A stretch of 64,000 bases of DNA, taken from Pseudomonas sp. AB6. GTDB lineage: Bacteria > Pseudomonadota > Gammaproteobacteria > Pseudomonadales > Pseudomonadaceae. The notes below the pieces were generated by a model. It was not told the DNA's origin. It did not search any database and was given only the letters and a program-made list of their open reading frames with translations. The stretch spans positions 1,241,501-1,305,500 of the forward strand of contig NZ_JAVIWJ010000001.1 of the NCBI RefSeq assembly GCF_034314105.1. Reading direction: 5' to 3'. A program made the translations under genes and the position numbers. Of the stretch, positions 49,358-58,828 are shown piece by piece (the first letter of the stretch is position 1; each line of letters starts with the position of its first letter).

Positions 49358-50113
49358 GTGGGAGTGCGTGTCATTGCGGCAGCTCAATCAGTCTCTGTAC
49401 CAGGGGATATCGACGCCAACATCCAGCGTCATTTGGTTTTTATGCGGGCTGCGATAGAGCAGGGGGTGGAATTTCTGTTGTTTCCCGAATTGTCGCTGAC
49501 CGGTTATGAGCGCGGCTTGGCCTGTGAACTGGCCATCGATCCCGCTGATGCGCGCTTGCAGCCTCTGCATGAACTCGCACACAGCGGTGGAATGGTAACG
49601 GTGATCGGTGCGCCGATTCGCCGCGCGGGGAGTGTTGATGTGTTGATAGCGGCGCTGGTGCTGGGCGTGGCGGTTGAAGTGGGTGTTTACAGCAAGCAGC
49701 ATCTGCACGCAGGCGAGGAGTTGGTGTTTAAGCCTGGAGAGGGCGGTGACGGTGTGCAGATCGACACTGACTACCTCGTCTTGGCAGTGTGTGCAGACTT
49801 CACCCACGCCAGCCATGCGAATGCGGCTGCGCAGTCGGGTGCCACGGTGTATGCCGCCAGCGTGTTGATCTCCGCCGACGGCTACGTTGCGGATACTCGG
49901 CTGCTGGCTAGTTATGCTGCCGAACACGGTATGGCTGTGCTGATGGCTAACCATGGTAGCGCGACGGGCGGCTGGATATCGGCGGGCCGAAGTGCCTTTT
50001 GGTCAGGGGACGGGATAGGGTTTGGTGCCGCCGACGGTTCGGGTGATCTGCTGTTGATCGCGAGCCGTGACGGAGATAGATGGGTAACCAGAATTGTTCC
50101 GATAATGGTTTGA
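49358..50113 (+). CDS. Carbon-nitrogen hydrolase family protein (nitrilase superfamily)
   Basis: Protein of 251 residues with the nitrilase fold. The Glu-Lys-Cys catalytic set can be seen: E in FPELSLTGYE, K in YSKQHLHAGE and C in AVCADFTHASHA. These enzymes cleave C-N bonds of amides or nitriles; the substrate is unknown. It starts with GTG 49358, preceded by AAGGAA. A GNAT acetyltransferase gene follows 21 bases downstream, so the two may form an operon. Confidence 0.85.
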   Translation: MGVRVIAAAQSVSVPGDIDANIQRHLVFMRAAIEQGVEFLLFPELSLTGYERGLACELAIDPADARLQPLHELAHSGGMVTVIGAPIRRAGSVDVLIAALVLGVAVEVGVYSKQHLHAGEELVFKPGEGGDGVQIDTDYLVLAVCADFTHASHANAAAQSGATVYAASVLISADGYVADTRLLASYAAEHGMAVLMANHGSATGGWISAGRSAFWSGDGIGFGAADGSGDLLLIASRDGDRWVTRIVPIMV

Positions 50114-50134
50114 TGACCTGAGGTTTACGCAGAT

Positions 50135-50569
50135 ATGGACCTGAGGCTGCGCCCGGCGACTCTTGCCGACCTGGATTTCGCCAGCGAATTGACCCGCGTG
50201 AATATGCGCCGCTATTACGCGGAGTATGGGCGCGTGTGGCAGGGACAATTGTTCAGTGCTGAGTGGGCGTTACGGCACAGCTTCGTTATCGTCAAGGCGG
50301 ACAAGCAAATTGGGTTTTTTAGCATCAGTCCCGAGGCTGGCTATTTGTATTTGCGGGATGTGCAGCTGTTAGAGCCCTATCGAGGCGAGGGGGTGGGCAC
50401 TTGGGTTATGGATCAGATTGAATCGATGGCCGAGGAACAAGGCTACAGAAGCATCCGATTGAAGGTGTTTAAAAGTAATCCGGCGATGCAGTTATACCTA
50501 CGACACGGATTCGCGGTGATTTGTGAAGGGGATGCGTTGTTCGGGATGGAGCACGTTATCGAGCACTGA
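50135..50569 (+). CDS. GNAT-family N-acetyltransferase
   Basis: Acetyltransferase of 144 residues. The start LRPATLADLDFASELTRVNM is the typical GNAT N-terminus and the acetyl-CoA loop appears as LEPYRGEGVGTWVMDQIES (Q/RxxGxG/A variant). The substrate is unknown. It follows the nitrilase-like gene closely on the same strand. Confidence 0.85.
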   Translation: MDLRLRPATLADLDFASELTRVNMRRYYAEYGRVWQGQLFSAEWALRHSFVIVKADKQIGFFSISPEAGYLYLRDVQLLEPYRGEGVGTWVMDQIESMAEEQGYRSIRLKVFKSNPAMQLYLRHGFAVICEGDALFGMEHVIEH

Positions 50570-50730
50570 CTCTGTATTGGTAAGAACCAGCGACACGGGT
50601 CAGTGGCGATTGCCTGAGGACTTACGAAATCACCGTTTCTGATTATCGATTCCGCTGCACACCTTGACGCAACCCAGCGATAGCTATTTAGACAGAGCGT
50701 CCGTTGCACGACCAGCCCACGCGAAAAACT

Positions 50731-50964
50731 TCATTCCGCTGACGGTGCAATGTCCGAGCCTTTCTCGGCCGGAATGCTGCCAATTTTCATCCCCAGTAAA
50801 ACGGCCACTTTGTGTGATTCGCCACGTTTTCCTTTTTTGCGTCCTGCCAGGACTTGATAGGTCGTTGCCGGGTCGATGCTGTGTTCCCTGGCAAACTCTT
50901 GGACCGATTTTCCTTGTTGTTCCAACCAAGCCTTAGCTTGTGCAGCAGTACGTATTCCGGGCAT
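50731..50964 (-). CDS. Small phage-like DNA-binding protein (Cro-type)
   Basis: Protein of 77 residues, with a helix-turn-helix-like segment GKSVQEFAREHSIDPATTYQVLAGRKKGKRG, then a short tail. I recognise it as a widespread Pseudomonas phage-associated DNA-binding protein. It is divergent from an XRE repressor gene, the arrangement of a phage lysogeny switch. Three 10-base-spaced GTT(C/T)A repeats lie directly upstream of its start. No phage structural gene is nearby. Confidence 0.7.
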   Translation of the reverse strand: MPGIRTAAQAKAWLEQQGKSVQEFAREHSIDPATTYQVLAGRKKGKRGESHKVAVLLGMKIGSIPAEKGSDIAPSAE

Positions 50965-50965
50965 A

Positions 50966-50995
50966 GTTCAAAACCGTTCAAATCAGTTTAATTTT
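50966..50995. promoter_or_regulatory. Three phased 10-base repeats at the divergent promoter
   Basis: GTTCAAAACC, GTTCAAATCA and GTTTAATTTT start exactly ten bases apart (50966, 50976, 50986), next to the Cro-type gene start. This spacing places them on one face of the helix, as for a repressor. Confidence 0.45.
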
Positions 50996-51037
50996 CATGG
51001 ATTCTACCCCTCGTACAGATAGGATCAACAGGATTAT

Positions 51038-51053
51038 GCATTCAAATGAATGG
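51038..51053. promoter_or_regulatory. Palindrome CATTCAAATGAATG at the XRE gene start
   Basis: Perfect 14-base inverted repeat (51039-51052) that covers the start codon of the XRE gene. It may be an operator or a chance match. Confidence 0.3.
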
Positions 51054-51399
51054 AATTGGTTCAAGATTGCGAAAAGAACGAGAGCGCCTAGGTCTCTCGC
51101 AGCGAGCATTTGGTGAAATTGGTGGTGTAGAAGCTAATGCTCAGGGGAAATACGAAAGCGGCGATCGTGCCCCAAAAGCAGATTATCTTGCAGCTGTTGC
51201 AGCTAGGGGCGTGGACGTCTTATTTGTACTCACAGGCACTGCTACGCCGATTCCTGTCGATAATCTCAGTCATTCTGAGGAGAAAGTGCTCGGCAGTTTC
51301 CGGACGTTGCATAAAGAGGATCAAGACGCGATCAGACGCTTGACGACGACTATGGCTGAATTATCAGCCTCGTATTTGACTAATAACAAACCGACGTGA
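51046..51399 (+). CDS. XRE-family transcriptional regulator (phage repressor-like)
   Basis: Protein of 117 residues. The N-terminal HTH_3 domain (SRLRKERERLGLSQRAFGEIGGVEANAQGKYESG) resembles lambda-type repressors. There is no LexA-like peptidase domain, so it is not a self-cleaving CI. The helical tail may mediate dimers. With the divergent Cro-type gene it looks like a relic or a mini-switch of a phage. The ATG has no clear ribosome site. Confidence 0.75.
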   Translation: MNGIGSRLRKERERLGLSQRAFGEIGGVEANAQGKYESGDRAPKADYLAAVAARGVDVLFVLTGTATPIPVDNLSHSEEKVLGSFRTLHKEDQDAIRRLTTTMAELSASYLTNNKPT

Positions 51400-51595
51400 A
51401 CGGCACGTTTAGGTAACTATCCTGTCTTTGGACTGCACAAAAAAATCCCAAATATATGAAGACGTTAGTGGTAGCGTGTCACTAACGCCGTTTTTGCATC
51501 GGCTTCGCACCAATATCGAGCTTGTAGCTAGGTCTGGCTCGCTGTTTTTGCTAAGGTGGGCCGCATTCGTCATGACCGCTTTGTGAGGTGTCTGC

Positions 51596-52240
51596 TTGAT
51601 TAGGGTGCTAGTTGTTGATGACCATGATCTTGTTCGAACAGGCATTACACGGATGTTGGCCGATATCGATGGTCTCCAGGTTGTAGGTCAGGCTGAATCA
51701 GGTGAAGAGTCCCTGAAGAAAGCCCGCGAGCTCAAACCCGATGTGGTATTGATGGACGTCAAGATGCCTGGCATCGGCGGTTTGGAAGCGACTCGCAAAT
51801 TGATACGCAGTCATCCAGACATCAAGGTCGTGGCGGTGACAGTGTGCGAAGAAGATCCATTTCCGACGCGTCTTCTGCAAGCAGGTGCCGCCGGCTATTT
51901 GACCAAGGGCGCTGGTCTGCCTGAGATGGTACAAGCCATTCGTCTGGTATTTGCCGGGCAACGTTACATCAGTCCGCAGATCGCTCAACAATTGGCGCTA
52001 AAATCTTTCCAGCCGCAGAGCAGTAACTCACCATTTGATTTGTTGTCTGAGCGTGAAATTCAGATTGCGCTGATGATCGTCGGCTGCCAAAAAGTTCAGA
52101 CCATCTCTGACAAATTGTGCTTGTCGCCCAAAACCGTTAACACCTACCGTTATCGTATTTTTGAAAAGCTTTCGATCGGCAGTGATGTCGAGTTAGCGTT
52201 ATTGGCCGTTCGCCACGGCATGGTTGATGCCAGTCTCTGA
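51596..52240 (+). CDS. gacA: Response regulator GacA
   Basis: FixJ/NarL-type regulator of 214 residues. The receiver domain has the phosphoacceptor D54 ([10 protein letters not shown]) and the C-terminal LuxR-type HTH ([19 protein letters not shown]). With GacS it drives small RNAs rsmY/Z and secondary metabolism. It starts with TTG 51596, as known for pseudomonad gacA, with GAGG seven bases upstream. uvrC follows after one base. Confidence 0.96.
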   Translation: MIRVLVVDDHDLVRTGITRMLADIDGLQVVGQAESGEESLKKARELKPDVVLMDVKMPGIGGLEATRKLIRSHPDIKVVAVTVCEEDPFPTRLLQAGAAGYLTKGAGLPEMVQAIRLVFAGQRYISPQIAQQLALKSFQPQSSNSPFDLLSEREIQIALMIVGCQKVQTISDKLCLSPKTVNTYRYRIFEKLSIGSDVELALLAVRHGMVDASL

Positions 52241-52241
52241 A

Positions 52242-54065
52242 ATGACCCAAACGTTCGATCCAAGCGCCTTCCTTTCCACCTGCAGTGGCCGCCCCGGTGT
52301 GTATCGGATGTTCGATACCGAGTCGCGGCTGTTGTACGTGGGTAAAGCAAAAAATCTCAAGAGTCGACTGGCCAGTTATTTTCGCAAGACTGGACATGCG
52401 CCAAAGACCAGCGCCCTGGTTGCACGTATTGCACATATTGAAACCACCATCACCGCCAACGAGACCGAGGCCCTGCTGCTGGAGCAGACGCTCATCAAAG
52501 AGTGGCGGCCGCCTTACAATATTTTGTTGCGCGATGATAAGTCCTACCCTTACGTGTACCTTTCGGACGGTGATTATCCCCGTCTCAGCATCCATCGTGG
52601 CGCCAAAAAAGGTAAAGGTCGTTATTTTGGGCCTTACCCAAGCGCTGGTGCGATTCGTGAAAGTTTGAGTCTGCTGCAAAAAGCATTTCTAGTGCGGCAG
52701 TGCGAAGACAGCTATTTCAAGAACCGTGCGCGGCCGTGCCTGCAATACCAGATCAAGCGGTGCAAAGGTCCCTGTGTCGGCTTGGTCGAGCCCGAGGTCT
52801 ATGCCCAAGACGTCCGACATTCCGTCATGTTCCTTGAAGGCCGCAGCAATGCGTTATCGAACGAGTTGAATGCGGCGATGGAAGAGGCTTCAGTGAACCT
52901 TGAGTTCGAGCGCGCGGCGGAGTTGCGCGACCAGATTGCCTTGTTGCGACGGGTTCAAGATCAGCAAAGTATGGACGGCGGTACCGGCGACGTAGATGTG
53001 GTGGCTGCGTTCATCAACCCGGGCGGCGCCTGCGTTCACTTGATCAGTGTGCGTGGCGGGCGCGTATTGGGCAGCAAGAGTTTCTTCCCTCAGGTGGGTA
53101 TCGAGGAGGAAGTGGGTGAGGTGATGTCGGCCTTCCTTTCACAGTATTTCCTTAGCGATCACGACCGCGAATTGCCCAGCGAAGTCATCGTCAACGTCGT
53201 CCATGAAGACTTCCCGACGCTGATTGATGCGATTGAAGAAATTCGTGGCCATGAAATGACTATCAGCCACCGGGTGCGTGGTACCCGGGCGCGCTGGCAG
53301 CAGTTGGCGGTGACCAACGCTGAGCAAGCGCTCTCTGCGCGTTTGGCTAATCGCCAACACGTTACGGCGCGTTTTGAAGCGTTGGCTAAAGTGTTGAATC
53401 TTGACGAGCCACCGCAGCGATTGGAATGCTACGACATCAGCCACTCCAGCGGCGAAGCCACCGTGGCATCCTGCGTAGTCTTTGGTCCCGAGGGGCCGAT
53501 CAAGTCGGATTACCGGCGTTACAACATCGAAGGCATTACGGGTGGCGATGATTACGCAGCCATGCACCAGGCCTTGATGCGGCGTTTCAGCAAGATCAAG
53601 GACGGCGAGGGCAAATTGCCCGATATCTTGCTGGTCGACGGGGGTAAGGGCCAGCTGTCTATGGCCCGCGATGTGATGAACGAACTGGCCATACCAGACA
53701 TTATTTTGTTGGGCGTGGCAAAAGGTGCAACCCGCAAAGCGGGGTTTGAAACGTTGTACCTGAACGACGCCGCCCACGAATTTACGTTGAAAGGCGACGA
53801 TCCGGCGTTGCACCTGATTCAGCAAATTCGCGACGAGGCCCACCGTTTTGCCATCACCGGACACCGAGCGCGACGGGGTAAAACCCGTCGTACATCGACG
53901 TTGGAAGGGGTCGCAGGAGTAGGGCCGACCCGTCGCCGAGACCTGCTTAAACACTTTGGTGGATTGCAGGAATTGTCTCGCGCCAGCATCGAAGAAATCG
54001 CTAAAGCGCCGGGAATTAGTAAAAAGCTCGCAGAGTCGATTTATGCCAGCCTGCACAGCGAGTAG
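52242..54065 (+). CDS. uvrC: Excinuclease ABC subunit C (UvrC)
   Basis: Nucleotide excision repair nuclease of 607 residues. The N-terminal GIY-YIG domain ([26 protein letters not shown]) makes the 3' cut and the C-terminal RNase H-like domain ([12 protein letters not shown]) the 5' cut. The UVR motif and the final helix-hairpin-helix ([16 protein letters not shown]) are present. ATG 52242 aligns with family starts. The gacA-uvrC-pgsA order is standard. Confidence 0.96.
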   Translation: MTQTFDPSAFLSTCSGRPGVYRMFDTESRLLYVGKAKNLKSRLASYFRKTGHAPKTSALVARIAHIETTITANETEALLLEQTLIKEWRPPYNILLRDDKSYPYVYLSDGDYPRLSIHRGAKKGKGRYFGPYPSAGAIRESLSLLQKAFLVRQCEDSYFKNRARPCLQYQIKRCKGPCVGLVEPEVYAQDVRHSVMFLEGRSNALSNELNAAMEEASVNLEFERAAELRDQIALLRRVQDQQSMDGGTGDVDVVAAFINPGGACVHLISVRGGRVLGSKSFFPQVGIEEEVGEVMSAFLSQYFLSDHDRELPSEVIVNVVHEDFPTLIDAIEEIRGHEMTISHRVRGTRARWQQLAVTNAEQALSARLANRQHVTARFEALAKVLNLDEPPQRLECYDISHSSGEATVASCVVFGPEGPIKSDYRRYNIEGITGGDDYAAMHQALMRRFSKIKDGEGKLPDILLVDGGKGQLSMARDVMNELAIPDIILLGVAKGATRKAGFETLYLNDAAHEFTLKGDDPALHLIQQIRDEAHRFAITGHRARRGKTRRTSTLEGVAGVGPTRRRDLLKHFGGLQELSRASIEEIAKAPGISKKLAESIYASLHSE

Positions 54066-54097
54066 AATGCCCGCTCACCTCGTAGCCAGTTGTGCCG

Positions 54098-54658
54098 ATG
54101 AATATCCCTAATCTGATCACCGTAATACGTGTCCTGCTGATACCAATCTTCATTCTGCTGTTTTATTTGCCCTATTACTGGAGCTATACCGCAGCCAGTA
54201 CGGTCTTCGCCATTGCGGCAGCAACGGATTGGCTTGATGGTTACCTGGCGCGTCGGCTTGAACAAAGCACACCGTTTGGTGCGTTTCTCGATCCGGTGGC
54301 CGACAAATTGATGGTCGCAGTAGCCTTGGTGTTATTGGTACAGGCACACGCTAATCTGTGGCTGACATTGCCAGCAGCGGTGATCATCGGCCGTGAGATT
54401 GTTATTTCGGCATTGCGCGAGTGGATGGCTGAAATTGGCGCTCGGGCTCACGTTGCCGTATCCAGCCTGGGTAAATGGAAAACTGCCGCGCAGATGATCG
54501 CACTGATTATTTTGCTCGCGAACCCGCCTGGGTTTACGTTCTGGGTGGTGCTGGGTTACGTGCTGTTGTTGGTCGCTGCAGGTCTGACATTGTGGTCAAT
54601 GGTTCAATACTTGCGTGCCGCCTGGCCGCACCTCAGAACTACCACTGAGAAAAAATAA
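54098..54658 (+). CDS. pgsA: CDP-diacylglycerol-glycerol-3-phosphate 3-phosphatidyltransferase (PgsA)
   Basis: Inner-membrane enzyme of 186 residues making phosphatidylglycerophosphate. The CDP-alcohol phosphotransferase motif [10 protein letters not shown]...[10 protein letters not shown] is intact. Several transmembrane helices flank it. ATG 54098 was chosen as MNIPNLIT is the usual start. It ends 64 bases before the tRNA-Gly gene. Confidence 0.95.
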   Translation: MNIPNLITVIRVLLIPIFILLFYLPYYWSYTAASTVFAIAAATDWLDGYLARRLEQSTPFGAFLDPVADKLMVAVALVLLVQAHANLWLTLPAAVIIGREIVISALREWMAEIGARAHVAVSSLGKWKTAAQMIALIILLANPPGFTFWVVLGYVLLLVAAGLTLWSMVQYLRAAWPHLRTTTEKK

Positions 54659-54722
54659 GTTTTTGAATCAATGGCTTGACTAAGCTAGTTGAATCTATAC
54701 AATAGCGCCTCGTTACCAAAGT

Positions 54723-54798
<76 letters not shown>

Positions 54799-54846
54799 AA
54801 TATTGCGCCACAGAGTTCCATTGAACTCTGTAAGCGATTTGAAATC

Positions 54847-54867
54847 AGGACCTTCGGGTCCTTTTTT
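54847..54867 (+). terminator. Terminator of the tRNA operon
   Basis: AGGACC-TTCG-GGTCCT hairpin followed by a T run. It also bounds the broken MFS gene on the other strand. Confidence 0.85.
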
Positions 54868-54881
54868 CGTTCCGGCGGATA

Positions 54882-56191
54882 CTACCGAAGTTCAGCACTA
54901 TCCAGTCTCTGGACAGCGGCGTCGGTTCTGCACATATCAGGTTGTTTTTCGGTCGTAACGATTTTAGGTGTGCGCATTAGCAATGGGCCGAATGTCGCCA
55001 GAAAGCCGAGCATGATCAATGGGAAAAACATCAGCTTGCTCAAGCCGAAATTGCTGACGATCACGGTGATAGCGATGGGCCCTACGAGCATTCCGGAGAA
55101 GCCGATGCAGTTGACGATGCCGATGTTACGACCTGCATGCTTGGGGTCTCTGCGTCCCGCAGCGGAAATCATCAGGGGGGCAATGCAGGACAGGCCAAGG
55201 CCGAACAGTGCAAAGCCGACGGTGCCGGTCACCGCCGAGCCACCGACGATGGTGATGGTCATGCCGAGGACGCACAAGGTACCGCATCCGAAAACCACGT
55301 GTGCATTGCCAAACGCCGCAGCCAGTCGGTCACCGAAAAGCCGCCCGACGAAGGCTGCGCCGACAAAGATGGAAACTGCCATGCCGGCCATCGAGGTCGT
55401 CGTCGAGAACTCGCGGTGAATGTATTCCTGACCCCAGTCGGCAATCGCATTTTCCCCCATCATGCTCCCCAGCAGCAGCACGCCCAGCGCAATCATGACC
55501 AGCGTTTTTGCTGATGGATTTTTTCCGACTTCATCAGGCGCCTGCGCGCCTGCGCGCCTGTTTGCCAGTCGCTGGAAGACGGCTGCGGAACATCATGTTT
55601 ACCCAGCAACCATCGGCTGAAAAAACATCCCACGATAAACAGCGCCACACCAAGCACGGTGTATGGCACTTGCACACTGTCGGTGTAGAAGCCGGTCAGC
55701 CAGCTACACACCATCCCCAAAAGAAAGCCGCCCAGTGAATAGAACGCGTGGAAGCCAGACATGATCGAACGCTGATAGAAGCGTTCGACTTGAACGCCAT
55801 GGGCATTCAATGCGGTGTCTAGCGCCCCTCGCAGGAGTCCGAGCACAACGCCGAAGCTCAGCGCGAACCAGAAACCGCTGACCAGCCCCAGCGCAATGAT
55901 TGACAGCGGATAGGCGAGTGCACACACGGTAATGACCGGCTTTGCCCCGAAGTTATCCAGCAGACGGCCTACCCAAAGCGCACCGGTCGCGGAACCCACA
56001 CCAACCCCGAGTGCAATCAAGCCGAAGTTTGCATCCCCCGACTCACCGGTAAAACCCAGTTGCGCTCGGAAGACACTCACGCCGGTCGACCAGATATACA
56101 TCATGGCGCCGATCATCATGAAACCCAGGAAAGTCGCGATACGCGCTTTGCGAATGCGGGCAGGTACTTGCGGTTGTTGAAGAGTGTTCAT
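54882..56191 (-). pseudogene. MFS transporter, broken by a frameshift
   Basis: Two adjacent minus-strand frames together make one twelve-helix MFS protein of about 435 residues. The first part, 55493-56191, carries helices 1-6 and the central loop ending QKRWS; the second, 54882-55496, carries helices 7-12, starting MIALGVLLLGSMMGENAIADWG. In the short A5 run of CAGCAAAAACGCTGGTC, one more A would give a smooth QQKTLVMIALGV joint. So a single-base loss splits the gene. It is a paralogue of the divergent MFS gene at 56438. A GTTATACGTATAAC operator lies upstream, so it belongs to the LacI locus. Check whether the break is real or a sequencing error. Confidence 0.75.
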
Positions 56192-56256
56192 TGCGCTGCA
56201 TCGTCTCTTTTGTTGTTTTTGGGGTGTTAATGCAATTGGAAGGTGAAGCGTTATCA

Positions 56257-56270
56257 GTTATACGTATAAC
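56257..56270. promoter_or_regulatory. LacI-type operator A (GTTATACGTATAAC)
   Basis: Perfect 14-base palindrome (16 with flanks) 66 bases before the start of the broken MFS gene on the minus strand. Confidence 0.75.
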
Positions 56271-56396
56271 TTATTAAAACTTACATTATTAATGAGTTGG
56301 CTATCAGCTTATTTCAGGTTCTCGGCTTTTACCGCTTTCTTGCTCTGTAAAGCCGTCCTGATTTCGAAGACACATTGGCCTAAAAAATTATTTTAA

Positions 56397-56410
56397 GTTA
56401 TACGTATAAC
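56397..56410. promoter_or_regulatory. LacI-type operator B (GTTATACGTATAAC)
   Basis: Same palindrome, 28 bases before the plus-strand MFS start; with flanks 18 bases match. It is 140 bases (centre to centre) from operator A, so a repressor could also loop between the two. Confidence 0.75.
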
Positions 56411-56437
56411 TTTAATGGTTCGAATTTAGAGGTTTTC

Positions 56438-57607
56438 GTGTCTTCTCAAGAATCGGTATTGCCGTGGGCCGCCCCGGATATGGTGGCTTATCGGCTGACG
56501 TTCCTCATGTCAGGCCTGTGCATGGGCGCATGGGCTCCGCTGGTTCCCTATGCGCGCAGTCGGGCGGGGGTCGACGACGGAGCGTTGGGCCTGCTTTTAC
56601 TTTGCCTTGGCCTAGGCTCGCTGGTGATGATGCCGCTCGCAGGCATCCTGAACGCAAGGAAGGGTTGCCGATTTACCATGCATATCGGTATCGCGCTGGT
56701 ATTGCTGACCTTACCGATGCTCGCGACGGCTCGTTCATTCGCCGGTTTGTTGATCGCCCTGAGCATATTCGGCGCAGGGTGTGGGGCGGTGGACGTGACG
56801 ATGAACGTACAGGGGGTGATGGTTGAGCGTGCGACCAGTCGGTCGCTCATGTCGGGTTTCCACGGCTTGTTCAGCCTGGGGACGATTGTCAGTGCCGCAG
56901 GTATGACCGCACTGTTATGGCTCGGCGCCTCGCCTTTGTGGGCAAGCAGTGGGGTGATCGCGGTACTGATGGCTTTTGTCTTGACCTACGGACAGCAGAT
57001 GCTTGGGCGTAGCGGTGATGAGGGCAGTCCGATATTTGTCAAACCGACTCGAAAGGTTCTGCTGCTGGGCTTGCTCTGTCTGTTTGCCTTTCTCTCTGAA
57101 GGCGCCATTCTCGATTGGAGCGCGGTGTTTCTTGCTGACGTACGAGGCGTTCAGCATTCCATTGCCGGCCTGGGCTACGCAGCCTTTGCCGTGATGATGG
57201 CGTTGGGACGATTGAGTGGTGACCGGATTCTGCTGAAGCTGGGCGCGCGTAGAGTGCTCATCGGCGGTGGGCTTATCGTCATAGTGGGCTTCGTGCTGGT
57301 GGTGTTTGCCAAGGACTGGCTGTTGAACCTGGTCGGCTTCGCGGTGATTGGCACAGGCTTGGCGAACATTGCGCCGGTTTACCTATCGCTGGCTGGGTCT
57401 CAAAAGACCATGCCAGGCGAGTTGGCCATTGCGGCGGCAACTAGTCTCGGTTACCTCGGGATCTTGATGGGCCCGGCGGCTATCGGCTTGGTTGCCCAGG
57501 CGACCAATCTGTCGTCAGCGCTGCTTGCGGTTGCCGCGCTGATGATCGCAATCATTTTTAGCGCCACCCGACTGGTTCCGAACGTTTCGCCTCAGCGGTT
57601 ACACTGA
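56438..57607 (+). CDS. MFS transporter (YbjJ-like)
   Basis: Twelve-helix carrier of 389 residues. The first half includes GDVTMNVQG-like (VDVTMNVQGVMVERATSRSLMSGFHGLFS) and the second LLCLFAFLSEGAILDWSAVF, both shared with the YbjJ group. It is a divergent paralogue of the broken MFS next to it. The start appears as GTG 56438; a ribosome site is weak (GAGG 56431). The substrate is the locus's unknown sugar-like compound. The lacI gene follows 59 bases later. Confidence 0.85.
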   Translation: MSSQESVLPWAAPDMVAYRLTFLMSGLCMGAWAPLVPYARSRAGVDDGALGLLLLCLGLGSLVMMPLAGILNARKGCRFTMHIGIALVLLTLPMLATARSFAGLLIALSIFGAGCGAVDVTMNVQGVMVERATSRSLMSGFHGLFSLGTIVSAAGMTALLWLGASPLWASSGVIAVLMAFVLTYGQQMLGRSGDEGSPIFVKPTRKVLLLGLLCLFAFLSEGAILDWSAVFLADVRGVQHSIAGLGYAAFAVMMALGRLSGDRILLKLGARRVLIGGGLIVIVGFVLVVFAKDWLLNLVGFAVIGTGLANIAPVYLSLAGSQKTMPGELAIAAATSLGYLGILMGPAAIGLVAQATNLSSALLAVAALMIAIIFSATRLVPNVSPQRLH

Positions 57608-57666
57608 GGCATGGTTTTTATTTAACAGACCTCCTGTGAGGTTTCAAAAAGATCGGGAAGCAAGCG

Positions 57667-58761
57667 ATGGCATCCGTTTCAATGAAAGATGTAGCACTGG
57701 CAGCCGGGGTGTCTCAGCCTGCGGTGTCCTACGCTTACAATCGCCCCACCAAGCTGTCCCAAGCCCAGCGCGAGCATATCCTTAAAATCGCCGCGTCGTT
57801 GGGCTATCCGGGGCCGAATGTCCTTGGGCGAAGCTTGCGTTCGGGCAAGATCGGGGCGATCGGCTTGATGATGATGGACAAATTGTCCCTGGCGTTCGCC
57901 GACCCTTGCACGATTGCCTTGTTACGCGGGATCAGCGAAGTGGGTGAGCTGGAGAACGTCGCGTTGACGTTGTTCCCGCTCAATAACAACCGGCTCGTCG
58001 GTCGTACGCAAGCGGCCGATCACGGCAGTCTGGCGCTGCGTGGATTGGTGGATGGCTTGATTATCTCGACCCTGCCCGACGACCATCCGGCCGTATTGGC
58101 AGTGGTGAAACAGAACATTCCGTTTGTGGTTATCGATTCGCCATTGGTGGAAAACTCTTTCTTTGTCGGCATCGATGATCGAGGCGCCGCCCGCACGCAG
58201 ATGGAGCACCTGCTTGGCCTTGGGCATCGCAAGATTGGGATCATCATTGACCGCCTCAACCCTGACGGTTATCGCGGCCCGATTGATCAGCCGCGTTTCA
58301 GAAGCGCCAGTGAGCGCATTGTCAGGGAGCGGCTTACCGGATACGTGGAGGCTGCGAACGCAGCCGGTTTGGCATTCGAGGACCTGAGTATTATCGAAGC
58401 CGGTGGGCTTGATTCTACCTCTGGGCAAACGGCAGCTTTCACGCTGCTGACGTCCAGCGATGTCACCGCCGTGGTGGCCTGCTCGGACGTCATGGCGATC
58501 GCTTGCATGAAGACGGCTCACGCGCTCAATCGCAACGTCCCACAAGCGCTATCGGTGATTGGTTTCGACGATATACCTGAAGCGGTGCAGCTTGGCTTGA
58601 CCACTATTGGGCAGCCGATGGTGGAGAAAGGCGTGTACGCCGCACGGCTGCTGACCGAGCAGTTGAATGCACCGGTCGGCACTCGGCTAGAACCTGAGCA
58701 GAAAATTTTCGCCACGAAACTTATCGTGCGGACTTCGACGCTCAAACTGCAGGACGTTTAA
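57667..58761 (+). CDS. LacI-family transcriptional regulator
   Basis: Repressor of 364 residues. The N-terminal HTH (SMKDVALAAGVSQPAVSYAYNRPTKLSQAQREHI) is followed by a periplasmic-binding-like effector domain. The four copies of GTTATACGTATAAC-type palindromes around the locus (56257, 56397, 63003, 63170) are its most likely sites. The start ATG has GGAAG just upstream. It shares the plus-strand MFS transcript. The effector is unknown. Confidence 0.9.
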   Translation: MASVSMKDVALAAGVSQPAVSYAYNRPTKLSQAQREHILKIAASLGYPGPNVLGRSLRSGKIGAIGLMMMDKLSLAFADPCTIALLRGISEVGELENVALTLFPLNNNRLVGRTQAADHGSLALRGLVDGLIISTLPDDHPAVLAVVKQNIPFVVIDSPLVENSFFVGIDDRGAARTQMEHLLGLGHRKIGIIIDRLNPDGYRGPIDQPRFRSASERIVRERLTGYVEAANAAGLAFEDLSIIEAGGLDSTSGQTAAFTLLTSSDVTAVVACSDVMAIACMKTAHALNRNVPQALSVIGFDDIPEAVQLGLTTIGQPMVEKGVYAARLLTEQLNAPVGTRLEPEQKIFATKLIVRTSTLKLQDV

Positions 58762-58773
58762 CGGTGTTCATGG

Positions 58774-58812
58774 CTCAAGGCTGCGGAGTAAGAACTACTC
58801 TGCAGCCTTGAG
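58774..58812. terminator. Long hairpin between convergent lacI and GMC genes
   Basis: CTCAAGGCTGC (58774-58784) and GCAGCCTTGAG (58802-58812) pair, and GAGTA/TACTC extend the stem, giving about 17 paired bases. No T run follows, so it may act as a bidirectional end or RNA stabiliser. Confidence 0.5.
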
Positions 58813-58828
58813 GTTCACCTTGTACCGT

